Source of the DNA: Cellvibrionales bacterium UBA1969
GTDB lineage: Bacteria > Pseudomonadota > Gammaproteobacteria > Pseudomonadales > UBA7434
DNA length: 9,114 nt
Direction of reading: 5' to 3'
Assembly (NCBI GenBank): GCA_002339085.1
Contig: DDDX01000044.1
Location: 6,761 to 15,874, forward strand
In this document: piece by piece, positions 1 to 6,430 of the stretch
Position numbering within the stretch: the stretch's first letter is position 1
How the letters are laid out: each line of letters opens with the position of its first letter
Position numbers and translations under genes: made by a program
The notes under the pieces: model-generated
What the model saw: the letters and a program-made list of their open reading frames with translations, nothing else
What the model was told of the DNA's origin: nothing
Database searches by the model: none

Positions 1-386
1 ATTAGCTGATAAGCCTGCTGAGCTTGCAGAGCAGCTGAATGCTTTGACAAAAGAGTCTCTAGTGATTGATCCCCTACTATCGCCTTTTCCCAGAAGTGAA
101 TATCTTGCGCTGAAGAAAGCAAAATTTTAGGCTCAACAACCGAAGAGAAAACGGCGGCCTTCCAAATTGATTGAAACCAAGCATCAAAAGGGATCACCTG
201 AGGAGTTTCCCAGCAACAATTCTCAGTACTTAGCCGGTGATAAATAATCGCATCAAGGAGATCGCGTAAATGCGCGGCAAGACGAGTATTAGGGGTAACA
301 AAAAGAGAGGGTTCTTCAAGCGCAGCGGACAGAGCCGCTATACAATCTTCGCTTAATAGTGCATACAGTTGCGATTTATCAAGCAT
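1..386 (-). CDS. AddB-like PD-(D/E)XK nuclease family protein, probable DNA repair protein (N-terminal part; runs off left edge)
   Basis: A frame open from ATG at 386 to the left edge gives 128 residues without a stop. The N-terminus carries FVTPNTRLAAHLR (about residues 29-41), then CWETPQVIPFDAWFQSIW (about 58-75), then a segment with LLSSAQDIHFWEKAI (about 89-103). This layout, TPN-RLA-HLR followed by W-TP-ilP-aW and S-Q---WE, is what I recognise from the family of roughly 900-residue proteins annotated as probable DNA repair protein, relatives of AddB with a degenerate helicase region and a C-terminal PD-(D/E)XK nuclease. The nuclease part would lie outside the window, so activity is inferred from family only. 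No Walker A motif is visible in this N-terminus. The start has a weak Shine-Dalgarno (GAG about 8 bases upstream). The gene follows gspB by 69 bases on the same strand, with no terminator seen between, so read-through from the secretion operon is possible. Confidence 0.75.
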   Translation of the reverse strand, partial: MLDKSQLYALLSEDCIAALSAALEEPSLFVTPNTRLAAHLRDLLDAIIYHRLSTENCCWETPQVIPFDAWFQSIWKAAVFSSVVEPKILLSSAQDIHFWEKAIVGDQSLETLLSKHSAALQAQQAYQL

Positions 387-455
387 TGATCGATCTCAAA
401 TAAATGAAGGTAATGTAAGAATAAAAATACGATAACAAATAGCATGAAATCGAAA
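387..455 (-). other. AT-rich gap between gspB and the nuclease gene
   Basis: These 69 bases separate gspB from the nuclease gene. I see no GC-rich stem followed by a T run, so no intrinsic terminator on the minus strand. A TTGTTA hexamer reading on the minus strand could be a -35, but the only -10-like hexamer at a usable distance (TACATT) sits just 15 bases away and is poor. The gap therefore gives no clear evidence for either an operon end or an independent promoter. Confidence 0.4.
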
Positions 456-1070
456 TTACCATTGAGTAACAACATCGACATGAAAGAAACGGTCTTGATA
501 GAAAAGAATCACTCCAGACTCCGTAATCGTATGTAATTTTAAACCACGAGCAATCATTTGTCCCTCTGTGAGTCGTCGATCATTAATAATAATGGTCCTT
601 TGCTCAGCCACTTCACTGTATACATGAAAAGCAAAATCTAAAGTGGGCAGCTGATTCTGAAAGCTAACAGGCTGTTCCCATAGCTCCTTAATTTGATGAT
701 TTGGCGGCAGTGAATCGTTAATTAAATAAGTAGGCATCAACTCATCTGCTGTTGCTGTTGCTGTTGATGCAGTTTCGATAACGGGCGTAAAAGTCTCTTT
801 TTGATCGTGCGCATCTTCTGCTACGACTGATACCGATACATCCTTGTTAGCAAGGTCATATTCAGACATATAATTAAACAACGGCGACCATAAATACCAT
901 CCAGTTAATACCAAAATAACCAGCGCAAAACAAAGCAACAGCCATCTCGTACGGTGAGTGTGAACTGAGGGTCTAGCAATATCTTGATCTTGTAAGGAAT
1001 AAATATCCGTTTCCTGGGTTTTTTTGCGATCCGCTTCTGATTTTTTTATAGCATCAAGTATGAAAGACAA
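456..1070 (-). CDS. gspB: GspB, general secretion pathway protein B
   Basis: This 204-residue single-pass inner-membrane protein acts with GspA; in characterised systems the pair helps the secretin assemble through the peptidoglycan. The N-terminus MSFILDAIKKSEADRKK is the conserved cytoplasmic signature of the family. A hydrophobic segment follows at about 43-61, then an acidic, Thr/Ala-rich periplasmic linker, and a C-terminal T2SSB domain at about 138-200 containing FAFHVYSEVAEQRTIIIND, an EGQMIARGL segment and SGVILFYQDRFF. The start codon is TTG, chosen because it places the conserved MSFILDA exactly at the N-terminus and no ATG is available nearby. It lies 6 bases after the gspA stop with only a weak G-rich (GGGGT) upstream sequence, which suggests translational coupling to gspA. 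The family call is secure; the role in this organism is inferred. Confidence 0.95.
   Translation of the reverse strand: MSFILDAIKKSEADRKKTQETDIYSLQDQDIARPSVHTHRTRWLLLCFALVILVLTGWYLWSPLFNYMSEYDLANKDVSVSVVAEDAHDQKETFTPVIETASTATATADELMPTYLINDSLPPNHQIKELWEQPVSFQNQLPTLDFAFHVYSEVAEQRTIIINDRRLTEGQMIARGLKLHTITESGVILFYQDRFFHVDVVTQW
748..765 (-). repeat. Three tandem copies of a hexamer in the gspB linker
   Basis: The plus strand reads GCTGTT three times in a row, which encodes a Thr-Ala dipeptide run (about residues 103-108) in the periplasmic linker of GspB. Because the unit is six bases, gain or loss of a copy would change linker length by two residues without shifting frame. It may simply reflect low-complexity linker sequence. 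Confidence 0.7.
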
Positions 1071-1076
1071 CGTAGG

Positions 1077-2096
1077 CTACCCCAGAAATATTATCGGCAT
1101 GAAAAACGTTGAAGCGACAACATTGGCGTTAGTTCTTGATAAAATCTGCAAGACTTCCTGCCAAGCACCTTGTTGAAAGGTCAAAATGATAACCAATATC
1201 ATTATTGCAATTAGCAATAATGGCAGCAATGCAGATAGGCGTTCAAACGAAAAAATAGCCGGCAAACGCAATGTTGATTTTGACAGAAAAGAAGCTCCTA
1301 AAACTTCTTTGCAGGCTTCTAATACAATAGGAAATTCGATGAGGGATTGACTCTCAGCATATGCACCTAGCATTGCTCGATCACAGATAACATTAACCAG
1401 TCGAGGCACACCAACGCTTTGAGAATGAATGCATTTTAACGCAGACTTGGAAAATAATTCACCTCTGTAACCTGCTACATAAAGACGATGCTGAATATAA
1501 GCAATCGTTTCTGACTCACTTAAAGGTTTAAGGTGGAATCTTGCAGTGACTCGCTGAGCAAGCTGGCGCAGGTTTGTTTGTGCCAGTTTTTCATTCAACT
1601 CCGGCTGACCCAATAAAATTAACTGCAAAAGTTTTTTTTCATTGGTTTCTAAGTTAGTTAGCAATCGCAACTGTTCTAAAACCTCGTCAGCTAGATTCTG
1701 CGCCTCATCGATAATAAGTATAGTGTTTCTGCCAGAGGCATATGAATTTAATAAAAATTGATTTAGCGCGTCGACGAGGTCTTTAATCGATGCATTATCC
1801 GAATAGACTATACTCAAATCATCGCAAATCGACTGCAGTAATTCGTCAACCGATAAACGAGGATTAACAATAAAAGCCACATCGGTATTGTCAGGCAGGC
1901 GATTTAAAAGCGACCGACAGATGGTCGTTTTACCGGTACCCACCTCCCCTGTTAGCAATATAAATCCGCCTTCATCGCCGACACCAAATAACAAATGCGC
2001 CAATGCTTCACGATGCTGCTCCGTCATATAAAGATAACGCGGATCAGGCGCGATTGAAAAAGGTTTCTCATGAAGACCAAAAAAATCTTGGTACAT
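1077..2096 (-). CDS. gspA: GspA, ExeA-type AAA ATPase, short form without peptidoglycan-binding domain
   Basis: This 339-residue AAA ATPase belongs to the ExeA/GspA family, which works with GspB to place the secretin in the envelope. The N-terminus MYQDFFGLHEKPFSIAPDP, then EQHREALAHL, is the family signature. Walker A GEVGTGKT is at about 50-57, Walker B with LIIDEAQN at about 127-134, and a LLGQPEL sensor region at about 161-167. A transmembrane helix spans about 287-307, followed by only 32 residues. Long family members such as Aeromonas ExeA (about 550 residues) carry a periplasmic peptidoglycan-binding domain after this helix; here it is absent, and gspB starts 6 bases after the stop, so there is no room for a frameshifted remnant. 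The ATG at 2096 fits the family N-terminus and has GGGTG just upstream; an in-frame TTG at 2108 would add four residues and is less likely. Confidence 0.95.
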   Translation of the reverse strand: MYQDFFGLHEKPFSIAPDPRYLYMTEQHREALAHLLFGVGDEGGFILLTGEVGTGKTTICRSLLNRLPDNTDVAFIVNPRLSVDELLQSICDDLSIVYSDNASIKDLVDALNQFLLNSYASGRNTILIIDEAQNLADEVLEQLRLLTNLETNEKKLLQLILLGQPELNEKLAQTNLRQLAQRVTARFHLKPLSESETIAYIQHRLYVAGYRGELFSKSALKCIHSQSVGVPRLVNVICDRAMLGAYAESQSLIEFPIVLEACKEVLGASFLSKSTLRLPAIFSFERLSALLPLLLIAIMILVIILTFQQGAWQEVLQILSRTNANVVASTFFMPIIFLG

Positions 2097-2125
2097 ATAA
2101 ACACCCAAAATATTATAGCTTAACC

Positions 2126-2668
2126 CTAACCTTGAATGGTTAAGCGCACACTGACATAACCTGAACTTGCCGCATCAAGTGAAATATCAACAGCAACAAT
2201 CCCTTTATCAGACTCAAGCACACCAAGCCAGCTAACCAAGGCATTGAATTCAACTTGATCGAGGCGCAGACGAACTTTATCGTCACCCATAGGTTCAAAC
2301 CGATTAAAAGTAATATCAAACTGCTTTGCGGTTGCCGACGCGATACTCAACAAAGAGCCTTCTCTAACGGCAGGCTTAATTGCTAGCATTTCTTTGACAA
2401 TAGGTTGCTGCTCTAGCATCCATGCATGATTTTCAATTTGCTGCTGATAATTTTTTTCAGCCGTAAATAGATGTTTTAGCGCCGGTGAAAGGAATACAGA
2501 AGTGATGAAGTAAAGAGACAACAACAAAGTTAAGATATTAACAGCTAGGCGATCTCTCGCGCTTAAGCGCAGGTATGCTTGCAGCATTTGCTGAAACTGT
2601 CTATTACCCCGCACTCGCGACATTAACTGCTCAAGCTCGGATTCAAGGCGTTGTTTTAACTCATTCAT
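2126..2668 (-). CDS. gspM: GspM, T2SS inner-membrane assembly protein
   Basis: This 180-residue bitopic inner-membrane protein is the GspL partner in the platform that couples the GspE ATPase to the pseudopilus. It has a charged cytoplasmic N-terminus with LSARDRLAV (about 35-43, the family's Ls-R-R motif), one transmembrane helix at about 43-62, a short helical stretch rich in Gln and Glu (about 70-90), and a small C-terminal ferredoxin-like periplasmic domain (about 100-180, including the ITFNRFEP and VRLRLDQVEFNALVSWLGVLE segments). Length is normal for the family. The gene begins 39 bases after gspL, with GAG-type Shine-Dalgarno sequence upstream of the ATG, and ends 29 bases before gspA. 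gspN, which follows gspM in many operons, is not present. The sequence is weakly conserved as a family, so position in the operon is an important part of the call. Confidence 0.93.
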   Translation of the reverse strand: MNELKQRLESELEQLMSRVRGNRQFQQMLQAYLRLSARDRLAVNILTLLLSLYFITSVFLSPALKHLFTAEKNYQQQIENHAWMLEQQPIVKEMLAIKPAVREGSLLSIASATAKQFDITFNRFEPMGDDKVRLRLDQVEFNALVSWLGVLESDKGIVAVDISLDAASSGYVSVRLTIQG

Positions 2669-2707
2669 AACTCTACTCGTTGATCACAATTTCAAGCAAA
2701 ACTGCTG

Positions 2708-4156
2708 TTAAGTTTGGCTAATCTGTATTCTTCCATTAATCATGCCCTGACTTTGATTAGCCGATAAGATATCAACCTTTAAACCCTGTTCGATCATTTT
2801 TTGCTTGTAGGCCTCTATTACATCAATATTTTCTGCACGAATATCAATAACCACTTGCCCTCGCTGAGCATCGTAGCGTAACTGTGAAATAACAGAGCTA
2901 CTACTCATATCAAGACTCGACATAGCCTCAGAAGCGGCGTCTAATAAAGGCAGGAATTCAGACGTTGTGCGGCCTACGACTTGCCCTCTTAGCTGTCTGC
3001 GTAGCTGTTTAACCGGATCTATCACCCGTCGTTGCTGTGGGAATAGCTCTTTATAAATACTAACAGAGTCAGCGTAGTATTGGTCTGCCTGATAGTTTAA
3101 ATAACTGCCGCCGCCTAAAGTAACTAACATAAAAATCCCAAGCACCACAGATAAGATAAAGCTGGTTTTCTTAATAATACGTCGACTGCCTGCACTAGCG
3201 CTTTTAGGCCTAAAATCACCTTGCAATAAATTCAGTCTTTGATCGAATGATCGAACCGCATTGATTGCTAGAAGCTCAGACATTGACTCGGTATAGTGAA
3301 TTTCTTTGTAATCAAGTTGGGCGCCATCCAAAGTGGATTTAAGCCTAGGTAACAACTGATCTGACAGCGCGGTGACTACCGGCATCTCTGGTTCAATTGA
3401 CTCTTTCACCACCAGACGATCTACCATGCCATTAAGCTCACTCTCCGAACCGGAATTATCAAGGATAGACTCATCACCGGCGGTGACCACCTCTGCTTTG
3501 GGTTCGGCAGCGGCAGTCAATAATGCAAAGGGATACAAATCTAAAGCAGTATCAAGATTAGCCTCATAAAGATTAAGCGTTTCAGTCTGTATCGAACCTA
3601 ATCTAAGCTGAAGCATAGAAAGTGCTAAAGACTCATCGACAGCGATACCTGCATATGCTGAGTAACGAAAAAGGACACGAGAATAATCAAGAAAAATTTG
3701 CTTATCACCGATAGCGTCAGGCACACACAAAACATCGGGAAATAAAAAGTCAGCTAGAAACCCTTGTGACTCAAAAGCCTCTAACCAACTTTTCAGCAAG
3801 GATTTTTTGACAACTGCTAGAGGAATTTTTTCACCTGTAAAAGGCATCGGCAGCGCTAAGTGCATCGATTCAATAGGATCGATTATCTGCTCTTCAGCGA
3901 CAAAAGCTAGCACTTGGTTAAGATGCCGCTGTTGAGCTTTTGGCACCTCAACCACGGTTAACAATAAAGCTTCCGTTGGCGCAATAAGCACAATGCTCTG
4001 TGCATGTTGTGGCTCAGGCACGCAGCGATCAAGATCCGCTAGTTTAGCACAGCCACTGGACGAAATTTGACCCTCACTAGACAGGGCCGTCCAAAAAATC
4101 TCGCTACTAGCGTGCAAGTTAATGTCTTTAAATCGTAAACAAAGGAAATCCGACAT
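2708..4156 (-). CDS. gspL: GspL, T2SS inner-membrane platform protein
   Basis: This 482-residue protein recruits the GspE ATPase to the membrane and pairs with GspM. The N-terminal cytoplasmic part is the actin-like GspL domain, with a VVEVPKAQQRHLNQVLAFVAEE stretch starting at about 68 (split here at VVEVPKAQQR and HLNQVLAFVAEE) and AVVKKSLLKSWLEAF at about 114-128. It ends with the family hallmark LNLLQGDFRPK at about 308-318. One transmembrane helix follows at about 331-352, then a periplasmic ferredoxin-like domain (about 360-482). The protein is long for the family (often near 400); the excess falls in an acidic, Ser/Glu-rich stretch at about 216-262 inside the cytoplasmic domain. The ATG at 4156 has GAG 6 bases upstream. 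It is preceded by the largest gap in the operon (89 bases), which holds a weak promoter candidate. Confidence 0.96.
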   Translation of the reverse strand: MSDFLCLRFKDINLHASSEIFWTALSSEGQISSSGCAKLADLDRCVPEPQHAQSIVLIAPTEALLLTVVEVPKAQQRHLNQVLAFVAEEQIIDPIESMHLALPMPFTGEKIPLAVVKKSLLKSWLEAFESQGFLADFLFPDVLCVPDAIGDKQIFLDYSRVLFRYSAYAGIAVDESLALSMLQLRLGSIQTETLNLYEANLDTALDLYPFALLTAAAEPKAEVVTAGDESILDNSGSESELNGMVDRLVVKESIEPEMPVVTALSDQLLPRLKSTLDGAQLDYKEIHYTESMSELLAINAVRSFDQRLNLLQGDFRPKSASAGSRRIIKKTSFILSVVLGIFMLVTLGGGSYLNYQADQYYADSVSIYKELFPQQRRVIDPVKQLRRQLRGQVVGRTTSEFLPLLDAASEAMSSLDMSSSSVISQLRYDAQRGQVVIDIRAENIDVIEAYKQKMIEQGLKVDILSANQSQGMINGRIQISQT

Positions 4157-4192
4157 GTTTTACTCGACTACCCAGCCCATGAATGACAGACT

Positions 4193-4221
4193 ATTATTAC
4201 AGCCAAATCACCAGATAGAAA
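4193..4221 (-). promoter_or_regulatory. Candidate internal promoter upstream of gspL (extended -10)
   Basis: On the minus strand there is TGTAATAAT (4201-4193): a TG dinucleotide, one base, then AATAAT, which matches five of six bases of the sigma-70 -10 consensus. A weak -35 (TTTCTA, 4221-4216, three of six) lies 17 bases upstream. Transcription would start near 4186, about 30 bases before the gspL ATG. The candidate lies in the longest gap of the operon, as expected for an internal promoter driving gspL-M-A-B, but AT-rich sequence yields such matches by chance. Confidence 0.3.
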
Positions 4222-4245
4222 CTATTTTTTTACCAATAATCAAGC

Positions 4246-5325
4246 TCATAAGAATCGAGCGGCATTATTGCTCTCATCTCTGGACAGAATACTGAATCTA
4301 TCCACTGAGTCACTTTCAGAAAATTGAATCACTGTTGATAAATAGGCTCGACTACCTGCATAGTCAGTGATGATATTAATTTGATAATACTGGCTTTGTA
4401 CGGTCATTCTAGCCGGTTTCAGCTGATCACTGATGACCGTATATAAATTCAATTCCTTAACCAAACCGAGCTCGATCAATTCTTGAACAGATCGATAGGG
4501 AGATCGCTCAGCAATGATGTTCTCTGCCTCATCCGATGATATGCCCTCCTGCTCAGCTGAATTTACCCCGCTACGAGACTTGGTCAAACTCATGAGGGTA
4601 GGCATGCTGGCGGTATTGATATTAATCGGTGTGATCATCGAGCCTTCAGGCGGTAATACCGTAACATGCGGTAGCAAACTATTCATTACTTGTTGTGAAA
4701 ACCCATTGATCAACCGTAGCTCGGAGACATCGACCAATGTTCGGTTAGCGACACGGTAACCCGGTTGTAATCTTTCATAAGCACCGCCATCACTTTGATC
4801 ACCGTGAACTTCGTCATCACTATCGAGCCAATCGCGAAGATTATCCGCTAAGCGATCATCGAGCTCTAGACCTCGCAACAATCCACGAAAGCGCTCCAGC
4901 TCATCTTCATTAACCCCTCGACCGCCTGAAACAATATTATTGAGATTATAAAATCGATTTAAGTCAATGATTTTAACCGTCGATAAGCCAATCGCATCTA
5001 TCTCATATTGATAGGGCCCCATCGCCCAGGATTCTTCCAGTAAATGATCCACACAAAAATCTTTTTCAGCATTGCAATTACTGTCATTCTTAATATCTTC
5101 TTGCAGTGCTAATACAGCAAACTCTTCTGTTGCTAAGGCGTAGTAGTAAGCTTGCGTTCGATTGATCAAACCATTAGTGCGCTGCGTATCGAGCACCTTA
5201 GCGACAATCACTTTAGAGGCAATGACCGATGCAATAGCAAACACCAAAAGCACGGTAATTAAAGCCACGCCCGTCTGTTTTTCAAACAAAGGAAAACCGT
5301 CGATAAAAGCACTTCTTTTATTCAT
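4246..5325 (-). CDS. gspK: GspK, large minor pseudopilin at the pseudopilus tip
   Basis: This 359-residue minor pseudopilin forms the tip complex with GspI and GspJ. The prepilin cleavage site is TG|VALITVLL, with Gly19 at -1 and Val20 at +1. Position +5 is Thr rather than the Glu found in other pseudopilins, which is the normal GspK pattern. The hydrophobic N-terminal helix runs to about 37. Family motifs follow in order: DLNRFYNLNN (121-130), LRDWLDSDDE (163-172) leading into a GGAY-containing loop, YRVANRTLVDVSELRLINGF (190-209), and ININTASMPTLMSL (234-247) of the helical T2SSK domain. Cys84 and Cys91 could form a disulfide in the periplasm. The ATG at 5325 is the first possible one, with an in-frame TGA just upstream and no good Shine-Dalgarno. 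It follows gspJ by 31 bases. Confidence 0.97.
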   Translation of the reverse strand: MNKRSAFIDGFPLFEKQTGVALITVLLVFAIASVIASKVIVAKVLDTQRTNGLINRTQAYYYALATEEFAVLALQEDIKNDSNCNAEKDFCVDHLLEESWAMGPYQYEIDAIGLSTVKIIDLNRFYNLNNIVSGGRGVNEDELERFRGLLRGLELDDRLADNLRDWLDSDDEVHGDQSDGGAYERLQPGYRVANRTLVDVSELRLINGFSQQVMNSLLPHVTVLPPEGSMITPININTASMPTLMSLTKSRSGVNSAEQEGISSDEAENIIAERSPYRSVQELIELGLVKELNLYTVISDQLKPARMTVQSQYYQINIITDYAGSRAYLSTVIQFSESDSVDRFSILSRDESNNAARFL

Positions 5326-5356
5326 AAAAAAGAATCACATGTATTCACTCAAGCCG

Positions 5357-6037
5357 TTAAAGAATTCGATAAATGTAAGAGCTAATTTGATCGTCATCAA
5401 ATAATATAGTGACCTCTATTGCATAGGGCTGAGCCGAAGATTGCGAAAAGGGATCCCATTCAGCGTCAGCTGATGACTTAAACTGAAATTCAATATCACT
5501 CAACCCTGCCATTAGCACTTGCCGTTGAAAATTTGTTGATTCGATCCTGTCAAGTACCGGCCAATATTTCCGAATTAAGAATAAGCGCTCATCATTGTAG
5601 AAGGCACTTGTATCATCATTTACTTCAGGATGATAGTCGAGCTGATATTCAACACGCTGTAAATTACTTCGGCGCCAGCCCAACGGATTCGACCAACCTC
5701 GTCGAGTAAAAGCAATCTCACTCTCCTCCCCGTCCAAGACAAGACTCGGCTGCTGAAAGCCTTTCTCATCGATAATTGGACGGTCAACCATATACCGAAA
5801 GTCCTTTGCCATTTGCCGATTGACTCGTTGATTCAAAGCCAATGTATCAGATGCTTTTTTATTGGTTGCTTGTGTCAAAATCACCTGATCAAGCATTTGA
5901 TAAGCAGCAAGACTTAACCAAGAAAATATAAATAAAGCGATCAAGGCTTCAACCAAGGTAAAGCCATGATGAGAACATTGAGGAAAATCATCAATGGCTT
6001 GATTGCCGCAATAATCAGATAGAATTTTAGCCGCCAT
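5357..6037 (-). CDS. gspJ: GspJ, minor pseudopilin
   Basis: This 226-residue minor pseudopilin is part of the I-J-K tip complex. The type III prepilin signal HHG|FTLVEALIALFIF places Gly25 at -1, Phe26 at +1 and the required Glu30 at +5, followed by the hydrophobic helix (about 26-48). The C-terminal part has the GspJ motif TRRGWSNPLGWRRSNLQRVE (111-130) and ends with VEVTILF-like beta strands. The ATG overlaps the gspI stop by one base (TGATG), a classic translational coupling arrangement. No alternative start exists between this ATG and the cleavage site, so the leader is 25 residues long and contains two cysteines, longer than the usual 6 to 10. Confidence 0.97.
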   Translation of the reverse strand: MAAKILSDYCGNQAIDDFPQCSHHGFTLVEALIALFIFSWLSLAAYQMLDQVILTQATNKKASDTLALNQRVNRQMAKDFRYMVDRPIIDEKGFQQPSLVLDGEESEIAFTRRGWSNPLGWRRSNLQRVEYQLDYHPEVNDDTSAFYNDERLFLIRKYWPVLDRIESTNFQRQVLMAGLSDIEFQFKSSADAEWDPFSQSSAQPYAIEVTILFDDDQISSYIYRIL

Positions 6038-6426
6038 CAGTAAATATCTACCTTGAAACCACTTAAAATCACGGTATTGTAACCGCCTCGGCCTAATGCC
6101 ACTTCTGTCGTCTGTGGTGAAACCATTACATCGATACGGCGAACATCCTCGCGTGGCATTTCACTGACAGTGAGCTTAACTCGCCAATCCCTTCCTGAAC
6201 GTTGAACAAGTTGCTCGTCGTTAATTAAGTCAGGAAAGGATGACTCTAACAGCACAGCATTAAGCGTATATTCTGCCAACACAAGGGCATCGACCTTATC
6301 TTCTAATTTGGTGAGATCAGTGGTTGCTTGCCCTATATTACCTAACAAGGCTATGCCGGAAATCGCTAGCACGGCTAAGGCAACCATAATCTCAATCAAT
6401 GTAAAACCCGAATTCAGTCGTATCAA
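6037..6426 (-). CDS. gspI: GspI, minor pseudopilin
   Basis: This 129-residue minor pseudopilin is thought to nucleate the tip complex with GspJ and GspK. The leader is only seven residues, cut at SG|FTLIEIMVALAVL, with Phe8 at +1 and Glu12 at +5. The family's LAEYTLNAVL segment (about 50-59) and RDWRVKLTVSEMPREDVRRIDVMV region (starting near 79; split here as RDWRVKLTVSE and MPREDVRRIDVMV) match GspI. The start is TTG: the frame has a stop further upstream (within the gspH tail) and no ATG or GTG between it and the cleavage site, while an AGAGGA Shine-Dalgarno lies 9 bases before the TTG. The gene begins 4 bases after the gspH stop and ends overlapping the gspJ ATG by one base, so H-I-J are probably translated together. 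Confidence 0.96.
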   Translation of the reverse strand: MIRLNSGFTLIEIMVALAVLAISGIALLGNIGQATTDLTKLEDKVDALVLAEYTLNAVLLESSFPDLINDEQLVQRSGRDWRVKLTVSEMPREDVRRIDVMVSPQTTEVALGRGGYNTVILSGFKVDIY

Positions 6427-6430
6427 AGAA

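Noticed and set aside
387..455. Intrinsic terminator after gspB
   Set aside because: No stable GC-rich stem with a following T run is visible on the minus strand in this gap.
2097..2108. TTG start adding four residues to GspA
   Set aside because: The family N-terminus begins at MYQDFFGL, an ATG at 2096 fits it exactly, and GGGTG is correctly spaced for that ATG.
2112..2117. Perfect TATAAT on the minus strand between gspM and gspA as a promoter
   Set aside because: No -35 match at 16 to 18 bases (ACCATT) and no extended -10; the gap is only 29 bases and the genes look co-transcribed.
3372..3569. Plus-strand open frames inside gspL, gspK, gspJ/gspK and gspF (also 4514-4759, 5162-5404, 7783-7965, 8126-8344)
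   Set aside because: They are antisense to strongly recognised gsp genes, have no family resemblance I can see, and look like shadows of the coding strand.
4160..4180. Six-codon reading frame just before gspL as a leader peptide
   Set aside because: No Shine-Dalgarno ahead of it, no runs of regulatory codons, and no attenuator-like hairpins nearby.
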